This document shows, in pieces, positions 1-7,529 of a stretch of DNA of 45,090 nt; positions within the stretch are counted from its first letter, which is position 1; every line of letters starts with the position of its first letter. The translations under genes were made by a program, and so were the position numbers. The stretch lies in NCBI GenBank assembly GCA_964586145.1, contig CAZPHH010000035.1, positions 1 through 45,090 of the forward strand. The letters run 5' to 3'. The notes under the pieces were generated by a model. The model saw only the letters and a list, made by a program, of their open reading frames with translations. It made no database searches and had not been told where the DNA came from. The DNA is from JAFGJQ01 sp964586145. GTDB taxonomy: Bacteria; Planctomycetota; Phycisphaerae; UBA1845.

Positions 1-151
1 CGTAATCCACCGCGCCGTAGCCCGCCCCATGAACATCCGGTGCGTTGCCCGGATTGCCCACCAGCACGGTCTCGATGTTCACCGCAAACGCCGCGCCGGC
101 GACAAGACCGATCAACACGGCGACCGATATGCCTGTCTTGGAGATGTTCAT
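1..151 (-). CDS. Secreted SUMF1/formylglycine-generating-enzyme-like protein (N-terminal fragment)
   Basis: Only the first 50 codons are in the window; the gene runs off the left edge. The start is ATG on the minus strand at 149-151, with a good Shine-Dalgarno (GGAGG, complement of 161-165) ten bases upstream. The product opens with MNISK, then a hydrophobic stretch ending GAAFA, a typical Sec signal peptide cleaved after about residue 23. It continues VNIETVLVGNPGNAPD and then GAGYGAVDY. That opening ('V-I-ETV-VGNPGNA-D...YGAVDY') is seen at the start of many planctomycete secreted proteins with a SUMF1/FGE-sulfatase fold, where 'YNIGKYEVT' usually follows. The fold itself lies outside the window, so the family call rests on the opening alone. 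Many such planctomycete proteins are probably not true formylglycine-generating enzymes; a surface or binding role is possible. Confidence 0.62.
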   Translation of the reverse strand, partial: MNISKTGISVAVLIGLVAGAAFAVNIETVLVGNPGNAPDVHGAGYGAVDY

Positions 152-316
152 GTCTTTTGTCCTCCGGGTCGCAAGAGAGTCATCAGTCCAGCAAAAAACG
201 CACGGAGGAGAACCCTTCTCTCTCTCGCGCGCTGTGATACTCAACCTGCGCCGCTCGGCGGAAGGCTGTCGAACTTGCGGGAGTCGCTCCCCGCCTTCAG
301 CCGAGCACTCCCGTGT

Positions 317-345
317 AGTATACCAGCGCCCCCCCTTTTTGGCCC
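317..345 (-). promoter_or_regulatory. Candidate sigma70-type promoter for the SUMF1-like gene
   Basis: On the minus strand TATACT (322 to 317) matches the -10 consensus at five of six bases. A poor -35 (GGGCCA, complement of 340-345) lies 17 bp upstream. The leader would be about 160 bases. Eye inspection only. Confidence 0.28.
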
Positions 346-558
346 ACCCGAATTCCGAGAATGTGCGTCTTTTCTGCGGTTGCATTCTTCGGCGCCAGCC
401 GAGTGGTCGGAGTCCTCGCCCCACAGGCCGACCGTTCCGCGCAACCGCCCGTGGTCCGGCCCCGGATCGCGCTCATGCCGCACCAAATACGTTCCTACGT
501 GCCTGTGAGACAGGATGTTACGATGGCATGCCGAACGAGTTGCGCCCAAATCCCACCG

Positions 559-587
559 GTGCAATCGCCGGCCTCATTCGGTAGAAT
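559..587 (+). promoter_or_regulatory. Candidate sigma70-type promoter for the phosphodiester glycosidase
   Basis: TAGAAT at 582-587 matches the -10 consensus at five of six bases. GTGCAA at 559-564, with a 17-bp spacer, is a weak -35. The predicted leader is about 80 bases and carries the AAGGAGG ribosome binding site. Confidence 0.33.
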
Positions 588-675
588 GGAGCAGACGCGC
601 GGGCACCGCCGTTGCCGCGTCGTCACGAGGACGAAGTGAATCGCTGTTTGCCCGCATCGGAAGGAGGGCGTTTGG

Positions 676-2331
676 ATGAAGCCATCAGACCTGCACCCGA
701 TTGGCATCGCCTGCCTCGGAATCCTCGCGCTGACCGCGGCCGTGCCGGCCGACTGGCAGCCGGCGGCCCCGGGCATTGACTACGACGAATTCCTCCTGCC
801 GGACCCGAACCACGTGTACGTCGCACGCATGGATCGCGCCGCCGCCAACTGCTTCATCGAAAGCACGATCGGGCAGGGGAAGCTGATCTCCGGACGAGAG
901 ACGGTCAGCGGCATGGCGCAGCGCTACGACGACGCCCTGGCGTACTGGGGGCAGGCCTGGGGGCCGCGGAACGACGTGGTGGTGGCCGTCAACGGCGACT
1001 TCTTCGACCTGACCACCGGCGCGCCCACCGGCGGGCAGATTCACTCCGGCTGGTACGCCAAGCGCTTTCCCAATGTGACCGGCGGCAGCGGATTCGTCTG
1101 GCAGCTTGATCGAGACGTGTTCATCGGCGAATGCGTGACCCACACGGCCAGCAAGCAAAAGGTGACCTACGTGGCCACCGGGAACAGCCAGAACTTCCAG
1201 GGCATCAACCGGGCCCGCGGCACGAACGAACTGATCGTCTACACCCCGCAGTACAACGTAACCACCGCTACCGACGCCACGGGCGCCGAAGTGCTGGTGG
1301 AAATGGCGCGCCCGACGCTGATTCTGCCCACGCCTTCCTACGCGCAGGGCACGGTCCGGGAGGTCCGCCCGAATCTCGGAGGAACGGTCATCCCGTTCGA
1401 CCACGTCGTGCTGTCCGCGCACGGCACCGCCGCCACGACGCTCCTGAACAACGTGAGCGTGGGGGCCGAGGTCCGCATCTCCCAGGAAATCACGCACTAC
1501 GAGCACGATTGCAGCACGCCGCTGGGCTTCGACTGGACCAAGACGTATGCGAGCATCGGCGGCAGCTTTCACTTCCTCAAGGGCGGGGTGATTCAGCCGT
1601 CGAGCGATCCCGGGGCCACCGCGCGACACCCTCGCACGGCCGTGGCCTACAACAGTGACTATGTGTTCTTCATCGTGGTCGACGGCCGATCCGCCGCCAG
1701 CGTCGGCATGAGCATGACGGAGCTGGGCGCCTTCTGCCTGGCGTACCTTTCGGCCACCGAGGGCATCAACCAGGACGGCGGCGGCTCCTCCGCCATGTGG
1801 GTCAACGGGCAGATCATGAACGTCCCGTCCGACGGAACAGAACGGGCGGTGGCCAACGGCCTGATCATGGCCCAGGTGCAGACGACAGAGCTCTCCGACC
1901 GGCTGACCGCGGGCGACCACGTGCATACCGTCTTGTCCGCCACGTTGCGTGTGGGTCCCGGAACGAACTACTCGCCGTTCCAGGCGTCCGGGGCCGGTGC
2001 GTCCGGGCTTCTGGCCGCACACGCGCTCCAGGGCGTGCTGGCCAAGGGCGAGTACTGGTGGAAATGCCAATTCGGCGCGAACACCGGCTGGGTGCCCGAC
2101 AACCTGATCTTCCGCGGCGGGAGCGTCGGCGACGGCGACGCCGACGGAGACGTGGACCTGGACGACTACCCGCTGTTCGCAGATTGCCTGGCGGGCCCCG
2201 GGGCCGCGCCGAATCCGGTCCTGACCGGGCTGACCCCTCGCGACTGCCTGGATGCATTCGACACCGACGTCGATTTGGATGTGGATGCCCGTGATTTCGC
2301 CGCGCTTCAGTCGGTGTGGGGTGGTGACTAA
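676..2331 (+). CDS. Secreted phosphodiester glycosidase (NAGPA/DUF2233 type) with SH3b and dockerin-like domains
   Basis: A 551-residue secreted protein. The ATG is set by AAGGAGG eight bases upstream. A signal peptide covers about residues 1-25. The NAGPA fold follows (to about residue 400) with its usual landmarks: VNGDFFD near residue 104, RHPRTAVAY near 316, VVDGR near 334, and NQDGGGSSAMWVNG near 364 leading to GTERAVANGLIM. In this family these residues form the active site that hydrolyses sugar-phosphodiester bonds (human uncovering enzyme; bacterial enzymes acting on cell-wall polymers or exopolysaccharide). Residues about 413-478 look like a bacterial SH3 domain (LRVGPGTNYS, WWKCQF, GWVPDNL), a common wall-binding unit. 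The tail (484-551) is a pair of Asp-rich dockerin-like loops, GDGDADGDVDLDDY and FDTDVDLDVDARDF. The domain order suggests an enzyme anchored at the cell surface; the substrate is unknown. The next gene starts seven bases after the stop. Confidence 0.88.
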   Translation: MKPSDLHPIGIACLGILALTAAVPADWQPAAPGIDYDEFLLPDPNHVYVARMDRAAANCFIESTIGQGKLISGRETVSGMAQRYDDALAYWGQAWGPRNDVVVAVNGDFFDLTTGAPTGGQIHSGWYAKRFPNVTGGSGFVWQLDRDVFIGECVTHTASKQKVTYVATGNSQNFQGINRARGTNELIVYTPQYNVTTATDATGAEVLVEMARPTLILPTPSYAQGTVREVRPNLGGTVIPFDHVVLSAHGTAATTLLNNVSVGAEVRISQEITHYEHDCSTPLGFDWTKTYASIGGSFHFLKGGVIQPSSDPGATARHPRTAVAYNSDYVFFIVVDGRSAASVGMSMTELGAFCLAYLSATEGINQDGGGSSAMWVNGQIMNVPSDGTERAVANGLIMAQVQTTELSDRLTAGDHVHTVLSATLRVGPGTNYSPFQASGAGASGLLAAHALQGVLAKGEYWWKCQFGANTGWVPDNLIFRGGSVGDGDADGDVDLDDYPLFADCLAGPGAAPNPVLTGLTPRDCLDAFDTDVDLDVDARDFAALQSVWGGD

Positions 2332-2337
2332 CACGAC

Positions 2338-3321
2338 ATGGCCGGTCGCCCGCCTCAACCCGCGCCCAGGGCTCAAAAGCAGAGCGTCGCCACGAACCGC
2401 CCGCCGCGCGGGCTCGTTGCTCCATCGGGCTTCACGCTCATCGAGCTGCTCGTCGTTGTGTCGATCATCGCCCTCCTGATCAGCATCCTGATTCCGACCC
2501 TGCGCAACGCACGAAACCAGGCGAAGGCCGCCGTCTGTGCGTCAAACCTGCACGTCCTCGGACAGGGCATGTCCACCTACGCCCAGAACCACGCCGACGT
2601 GCTGCCGCCCGGCCGGCTCCCCAAGATCGACGACTGCAACGCGTACGCCGTCATCCGCGGCGGACGGAAGTACCGCCCCACGTTCCTGGCCGTCCTGGGT
2701 GCGGAGGTGGGCCTGCCGGCTTTTGACGACCCGCAGCCCTGCGGCTCCACATTCGATCGCTTCGGTGAGAAGGGGGATCGTCAGAATTACGCCTCGTCCG
2801 CGTACGTCTGCCCGGCCGTGCCGTCCTGGACCGACGAGCGCAACGGCGCCTACGCGTACAACTACCAGTTTCTGGGCAACTCGCGGCTGCGCGACCCGGC
2901 CGTCCTCGATTCGTACAGGAACTGGCCCGTGCCACTCTCCCGCATTCGCTCCCCCGGGGCCACGGTGGCCGTGGGCGACTGCATGGGGACCGCCGCCTCC
3001 TGGCCTCGTAATCAGCGCCGCGAATACGAGAACAACGCACGAGATGCAGACCGCTTCGGCAACGAGGGTTTCAACCTGGACCCGCCGCGGGTGGACGCCG
3101 TCAACGGTGAGATGGCGAACTTCGACGCAACGCCCCAGTCGCGGTCGGCCGCGGACCCCCGCCATCGCGGTCGGGCGTCCATCCTCTGGCTGGACGGCCA
3201 CACCGACCCCCAGACGCTGGGCGGCCTCGGCTACAGCGTCAATCCGGATGGAGTGGTCACTTTCGACGGGGACAACACGCTCTGGTCGGGTACGCATCAG
3301 GACACGGCCTGGACGCCCTGA
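2338..3321 (+). CDS. Prepilin-type protein with C-terminal H-X9-DG motif
   Basis: A 327-residue member of the planctomycete family that has a type IV pilin N-terminus and a C-terminal H-X9-DG motif. The leader is long (30 residues, R/P-rich), then the prepilin peptidase site G31|FTLIELLVVVSIIALLISI with Glu at mature position 5 and one transmembrane helix. The ectodomain has the usual 'ARNQAKAAVCASNLHVLGQ' helix. Near the C-terminus His276 is followed by nine residues and then Asp286-Gly287 (ILWLDGHTD), the exact H-X9-DG spacing. Planctomycete genomes carry many such genes, mostly of unknown function; they are probably substrates or parts of a type II-like pseudopilus. It starts seven bases after the glycosidase stop, so the two are likely co-transcribed. 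An internal start nearer the pilin motif cannot be excluded. Confidence 0.85.
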   Translation: MAGRPPQPAPRAQKQSVATNRPPRGLVAPSGFTLIELLVVVSIIALLISILIPTLRNARNQAKAAVCASNLHVLGQGMSTYAQNHADVLPPGRLPKIDDCNAYAVIRGGRKYRPTFLAVLGAEVGLPAFDDPQPCGSTFDRFGEKGDRQNYASSAYVCPAVPSWTDERNGAYAYNYQFLGNSRLRDPAVLDSYRNWPVPLSRIRSPGATVAVGDCMGTAASWPRNQRREYENNARDADRFGNEGFNLDPPRVDAVNGEMANFDATPQSRSAADPRHRGRASILWLDGHTDPQTLGGLGYSVNPDGVVTFDGDNTLWSGTHQDTAWTP

Positions 3322-3332
3322 ACCACCCGACA

Positions 3333-3352
3333 CGACAGGGAAACTCCTGTCG
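3333..3352 (+). terminator. Hairpin after the prepilin-type gene
   Basis: CGACAGG (3333-3339) and CCTGTCG (3346-3352) form a perfect 7-bp stem with a 6-base loop, starting 12 bases after the stop codon at 3319-3321. No T-run follows, so it may end or stabilise the transcript without being a classical intrinsic terminator. Confidence 0.4.
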
Positions 3353-3447
3353 GCGTGCAGGGGCGTTCCCGCATCATCAGGCATTCCGCCCGGCGAACAT
3401 CACGCGAGCAGGCCGCCTTCCGGCGAGAACGCCCTGCCTGCAAACGC

Positions 3448-3476
3448 TTGACACGTCGCCCGCCCATCCGTAGCTT
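3448..3476 (+). promoter_or_regulatory. Candidate sigma70-type promoter for the acyltransferase
   Basis: A perfect -35 TTGACA (3448-3453) is followed after exactly 17 bp by TAGCTT (3471-3476), which keeps the T1, A2 and T6 of the -10 consensus. It lies between a terminator-like hairpin and the next gene, about 175 bases before the start codon chosen there. Confidence 0.42.
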
Positions 3477-3652
3477 CCAAGTTATTGTGGGCTTGTCTAT
3501 CCGTATCATCGGCCTGTCTTGGCTGGTCTCTGGCATAGGCTGTGGAGATTCCATTCTGGCGTTGCAGGCGTTTCTGCGAGTCGGGGCGGGTGAAGCCGAC
3601 ACAATCCATCAGATCCGATCGTGGACGTTCCCAGCGCGGCCATCGCCGCCCA

Positions 3653-4615
3653 ATGGCCTTGTCGCGCCGTCTGCGTAAAGACGCCGTGATGCGCCTTCTG
3701 GAAGGTGGGGCCGCCCTCGCCCAGAGGTGCAATCGCCGGCAGGTGAATCTGATCCTCAGCGTGGCGCTCCGCGTGGTCAAGGCGTGTCTGCCCCTCCGCA
3801 TACGGCTGGCGCGAAACATGAAGGCCGCGGAGTTGTACCGCCGCGGGCTCGTGGACCTGCACTTCGATCGCGCCGCCGACCAGATGCGCATGCTGATGCA
3901 CGTGCTCCGCGCCGGGTTCCAGGCATCCGGTGCATGCGATCGCTTCCAGTTCGACGAGTCGTTCCGGCACCTGGACGCCATCCGAGCGTCCGGTCGGGGC
4001 GCCCTGATCATCTCGCCTCATCTGTGCGGCTACCCGCTCTTTCCTCGCGTCCTGGCGGACCGCTTCCCGTGCAGCATTTACCTCCGCCGGTCGCCCGACC
4101 CGCGCAAACACAAGATCAACATGATGGTTGGGGCCGCGGGGGATGGCCACCTGGTCTACCCGCCGCCCGACAGCGCGCGCAGCGAGCGGCTTTTTGTGGC
4201 CTTGCGGGTCCTTCGCGAAGGACGCGGGCTGTATCTGACGCCCGATCTTCCGCGTAAGCCCCACGAGGGCACCCCGGTGCACGTGCTGGGCCAGCGAACC
4301 TATTTCCCTGCCGGCGTCGCCATCATGGCAATGCGAACCCGCGTACCCATCGTCATGGTGGACTGGCACTGGTCCGACGGGGCCTACCGTGTCCGTTGCC
4401 ATGAGCCGCTGGACCCGGCGACTCTCCGGTCTCGGAGCGAGGCGGCGGGCTCCATCATGCGTCTGTTTGCCGCGAGAATGGACGAAGCGGTCCGTTCACA
4501 CCCGGAGATGTGGTGGAACTGGCTCGACAAACGCTGGACCCGTCTTCTTCGGACCGGATCCGCTCACGCCGACCCAACCGGCCCCCGCGCCATCCCCCGC
4601 GGGACGCGCGTCTGA
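3653..4615 (+). CDS. LpxL/HtrB-like lysophospholipid acyltransferase family protein
   Basis: A 320-residue protein from the chosen ATG; the frame is open back to 3542, but the extra 37 residues are R/S/P-rich and look noncoding. No strong Shine-Dalgarno decides the start. It resembles the LpxL/LpxM acyltransferases that add secondary acyl chains to lipid A at the inner membrane. Family landmarks are GRGALIISPHLCGYPLF (the block holding the catalytic His), LREGRGLYLTPDLPRK (the 'DQ' block), and the C-terminal HPEMWWNWLDKRW, like the 'PEQW.W.H.RW' end of LpxL. An oddity is that the catalytic H-X4-D/E motif reads H-L-C-G-Y-P, with Pro where the acid is expected. The protein may therefore use another acid, act on a different lipid, or be inactive. 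It is convergent with the next gene, with one base between the stop codons. Confidence 0.72.
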   Translation: MALSRRLRKDAVMRLLEGGAALAQRCNRRQVNLILSVALRVVKACLPLRIRLARNMKAAELYRRGLVDLHFDRAADQMRMLMHVLRAGFQASGACDRFQFDESFRHLDAIRASGRGALIISPHLCGYPLFPRVLADRFPCSIYLRRSPDPRKHKINMMVGAAGDGHLVYPPPDSARSERLFVALRVLREGRGLYLTPDLPRKPHEGTPVHVLGQRTYFPAGVAIMAMRTRVPIVMVDWHWSDGAYRVRCHEPLDPATLRSRSEAAGSIMRLFAARMDEAVRSHPEMWWNWLDKRWTRLLRTGSAHADPTGPRAIPRGTRV

Positions 4616-4616
4616 C

Positions 4617-6911
4617 TCACTCGCGCTTGAGGGGTTCCATGCCCTCGGGCATGCCCACGTACTGCACGACGCAGTTGTAGGCGTCCAGGCATTTGTTGAA
4701 GAGCTTGCGCCCGCGATCTTCGGCGCTGGTGACAAACAGGCGGTAGTGGACGCGCCAGTTCTGGCGGTCCTTCGCCTTCTTGTCGAAACCGGCCTTCTTC
4801 TGAACCTGCTCACCCTTGTTGCGGTAGTTCCAGCGGACGGTCGCGTACGCCGAACAGAGCGCGTCGGCCGTGATCCAGTCGATCCCGGCCTCCTCCATCG
4901 AGCAATCCCACCGGAAGTCCGCCAGGATGTCCACCAGCATTCGGTCCAGCATGTTCTGCCGCTGGCCCATCAGCGGCAGCACCAGCCGCCCCAGATCGTT
5001 GTTCCGTCGCGGATTGATCGAGATGCCCATCTGCCCGCGGGCCGGCACAATCAGGAACGTGGCCGGCGTACGGACGGACGACCGTTTGTCCAGATCCTTG
5101 TTGGATACGACCGTCTGGTGAAAGATACGCGGGTCCGCCTTCTCCAGAAGGGCCACCGCCGCCTGCACCGCCGCGCGATCGTGGTGGTCGGATCGCCCGG
5201 GCTCCAGACGGTCACGCAGCACGAACGCCGGGTACGGCTCCTTCAAGCGGGCGGTTAGGCGGGCAAGTCGGCGGATGAACCGGGCCTCCCGCCGGATGAT
5301 CTGTTCCGGTGAAAGAACCTGCCGGGCGACGGGCAGTTTGCTTTCCGCGATGCTCGCCTGCTGTTGCAACTCGGGCACCGCCTTTCCCAGCAGCTTCTCC
5401 AGGGTCTTGCTCCAACGCCCGATCTGGTTGCGCATCCCCACCAGTTCCTTGTCCAGCGCCTCCGCCTTGCGTTTGGCACTGCGCTTGGAACTCTGACGCA
5501 ACGCCTCCAGTTTCTGCTCGTCCTCCGCCCGCTTCTGATCCAATCGCGCGATCTCTCCCCTGAGTCGCTCGCACTCGGCCAGGAACAGCTCCGCGCGCAC
5601 TCGGTTGATCACGGAAAGACGCCACAGGCGGTCCGCCTTCCACTGGGGAGTGCCGCGCCCGTTCAGGTCCAGGTCCTCATCCGGGCTGGGCGTCGTCTGC
5701 CGCGCGAACACGGCCTGCACGTACTCATCCGGATACACGGCGTGGATCACGTCAACCGTGTTCTGCCAGGGGACCACGTTGCGCGTGCAGTCGTCGATTA
5801 CCGTTTCCAGCTTGGCGGGCTGTATGACGCCGGGATGGGTCGACACGAGTCCGTAGCGCAGGAACGCCCGGACCCGCGGGGCGTCTTCGTCCCCCAGGGG
5901 CTCGGACGCCAGCAACCAGGCCAGCTCCTCGTACAACTGCCAGTACGCGTTCGCCAGGTGACGTTCAATCGCCTTGTATTCCCGCTCGGCGGCCTGCCGC
6001 AGTCGCGGGACCCTCGGATCCAGGGCCGGGCCGTCCTCCTTCCCACCCTTGCCCCCGAAGATGGATCGCAGAGCGCCGGATTCGCGGCGAGCCTTGTCCG
6101 CCGCGGCCTGAGACGCGCGGCAGTCGCTCTCCTGCCTGCGATAGCCGGCAATACGAAGTTCGAGGCCCATCGCGTAAAACGTCCAGCCCAGAAGCGTGTC
6201 GGCATCCACCCGGTGCCGCCGGCAGAACTGGACCAGCAGCTCGTCCGCGCTCAGCTCGGCCGCCACCTTGGGAATCAGCGCGTTCGTCTGTTCCCGCGCA
6301 ATCAGGAGCTTGATCTGGGCCACCCCCACGCTCAGCAGGCGAGTGAGCGCGGGATCCGGTGCCGGCGCGTCCGGCGCCACCGCCCCTTCCTCGTCTCCCT
6401 CGTCCTCGGCATCCTCCGCCTCCGCGTCGTCCTCCTCGTCCTCGTCCTCGTCGGCCTCGTCTTCATCCTCGGCCTGCGCCTCAGGCGCCGCGCTCGGCGA
6501 CTGAAGCTGTCCGGCAATCCGTTCCAGTGCTGACGTCAACGCATCCACGGACGGCAATCGCTGCAGTTCTCGGGCCTGCCGCGCAATCTCGTTCAGAACC
6601 TGCTCGGACGGCGAGCTGCGGCGAAACTCGTGACGGTGCAAATCCAACGCCAGCAGCTTGTCCCAGATCGCGATCCGCGCGTCGACAATCTTGAACACGT
6701 TCTCCGGCAGTTCGCCGTCCCAACCCGATGCCGTCGGCTCCTGCTCCTCCTCCAGTTCCTCCTCCGCCAGGAAGGCCTTGAGTTCCTCCTCGGCGGCAGC
6801 CAGGCCGGTGGCCCGACTCGACTCGTCGAACTCTCGAGGCGGGGAACCGATCCCTTCGGCGGTTTCCGCAGTCGCGGCGTCCGGTTCCAGGCTGTCGCTG
6901 ACGGGGCCCAT
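4617..6911 (-). CDS. Large unrecognised protein with acidic linker and coiled coil
   Basis: A long open frame whose product I do not recognise. I chose the ATG at 6909-6911 (764 residues). The frame is open to a TTG at 7166, but those 85 extra residues have mixed third-position composition and no ribosome binding site. Reading the product: residues about 30-60 hold a Glu-rich helix (AAEEELKAFLAEEELEEEQE); residues about 144-184 are an almost pure Asp/Glu/Ala linker; a soluble alpha-helical region follows; residues about 437-524 are a charged, coiled-coil-like segment (ECERLRGEIARLDQKRAEDE); the C-terminal third is more conserved in style (FLIVPARGQMGISINPRRNN, MGQRQNMLDRMLVDILADFRW, RNWRVHYRLFV-like blocks). 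There is no signal peptide or transmembrane segment, so it is probably cytoplasmic. It may be a lineage-specific protein. Confidence 0.7.
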   Translation of the reverse strand: MGPVSDSLEPDAATAETAEGIGSPPREFDESSRATGLAAAEEELKAFLAEEELEEEQEPTASGWDGELPENVFKIVDARIAIWDKLLALDLHRHEFRRSSPSEQVLNEIARQARELQRLPSVDALTSALERIAGQLQSPSAAPEAQAEDEDEADEDEDEEDDAEAEDAEDEGDEEGAVAPDAPAPDPALTRLLSVGVAQIKLLIAREQTNALIPKVAAELSADELLVQFCRRHRVDADTLLGWTFYAMGLELRIAGYRRQESDCRASQAAADKARRESGALRSIFGGKGGKEDGPALDPRVPRLRQAAEREYKAIERHLANAYWQLYEELAWLLASEPLGDEDAPRVRAFLRYGLVSTHPGVIQPAKLETVIDDCTRNVVPWQNTVDVIHAVYPDEYVQAVFARQTTPSPDEDLDLNGRGTPQWKADRLWRLSVINRVRAELFLAECERLRGEIARLDQKRAEDEQKLEALRQSSKRSAKRKAEALDKELVGMRNQIGRWSKTLEKLLGKAVPELQQQASIAESKLPVARQVLSPEQIIRREARFIRRLARLTARLKEPYPAFVLRDRLEPGRSDHHDRAAVQAAVALLEKADPRIFHQTVVSNKDLDKRSSVRTPATFLIVPARGQMGISINPRRNNDLGRLVLPLMGQRQNMLDRMLVDILADFRWDCSMEEAGIDWITADALCSAYATVRWNYRNKGEQVQKKAGFDKKAKDRQNWRVHYRLFVTSAEDRGRKLFNKCLDAYNCVVQYVGMPEGMEPLKRE

Positions 6912-7529
6912 CGAATATCCTGTTCTCGCCGGCGCGCAACCGGCGGCCGCGCCGGAAGAACCGTCGGACGACGCATCTTCCGGCGCAACCGGGGCGCCGT
7001 ATGGTACGAAGTAGTATCGGCTCTCCACGCACCCGACCACAGCTTCCACTGCCTCGCAACGACGGCGGGGTATGGCAGGAGTGTCCGATAACGAGCCCGC
7101 CACCCCACGCCGGGGAATCCACGCCGGGCGCGAAAAAGGCCGGTCGTCCGTCGTATCCCATGGCAACTGCGGACCAGAAATGAGGGATTGCCCCTATCTC
7201 ACAGCCCGAAGGAGGAGCCGGGCCCCGGACGTCCCGGTGGCGGGTCTGCCCCGCCATGCTCATTGCCGCTTGAATTTGGGCCTAATAGACGTAAAATGGG
7301 GGTGACTCGGATGTCGCTGGGAGTGGGTAGTGGTGCGGGAACGTCTTCACGTCTCTGCGCGGTGTATTTCCTCTACTATCCCCCCCACGGATTATTGGGC
7401 TTGAACGGTTTACCTGCCGGCCGCCAGGGCGGCGGTTGTGTGTCCGCGTGGCCAGCAGCGTGAACAAGGAAACGCAGTCGGATGTGACCTGCCTGGCGGT
7501 GGAACCGTCCCAATGAAGGAGGTTTGGCG
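6912..7529. other. Divergent intergenic region upstream of the protease pair
   Basis: About 620 bases between the large minus-strand gene and the metalloprotease. The left part is an open but doubtful N-terminal extension of the minus-strand gene. A GC-rich hairpin GGCGGG/CCCGCC lies at 7239-7244 and 7250-7255 (5-base loop). A candidate plus-strand promoter is at 7270-7297, giving a ~225-base leader, and AGGAGG lies at 7517-7522. No tRNA or known RNA was recognised. Confidence 0.55.
7270..7297 (+). promoter_or_regulatory. Candidate sigma70-type promoter for the metalloprotease gene
   Basis: TTGAAT (7270-7275, four of six matches to the -35 consensus), a 16-bp spacer, and TAAAAT (7292-7297, five of six matches to -10). 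It lies in an A/T-richer patch of otherwise GC-rich DNA. The leader to the start codon would be about 225 bases, long enough for regulation. Confidence 0.43.

Larger units (their letters stand above)
152..675. other. Divergent intergenic region
   Basis: This 524-base stretch separates the minus-strand SUMF1-like gene from the plus-strand phosphodiester glycosidase. Open frames here overlap one another on both strands, have no credible start site and resemble no family, so I treat it as noncoding. It holds a candidate promoter for each flanking gene (317-345 minus, 559-587 plus) and the strong ribosome binding site AAGGAGG at 661-667. Confidence 0.6.

Noticed and set aside
685..2376. 563-codon open frame on the minus strand opposite the phosphodiester glycosidase
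   Set aside because: Its product is rich in His, Gly, Arg and Val with no domain. It mirrors the strongly biased third positions of the real gene, a normal effect in high-GC DNA.
6912..7166. 85-codon N-terminal extension of the large minus-strand gene from a TTG
   Set aside because: Weaker third-position GC bias than the body of the gene, Arg/Cys/Pro-rich product and no ribosome binding site; the ATG at 6909-6911 is preferred.
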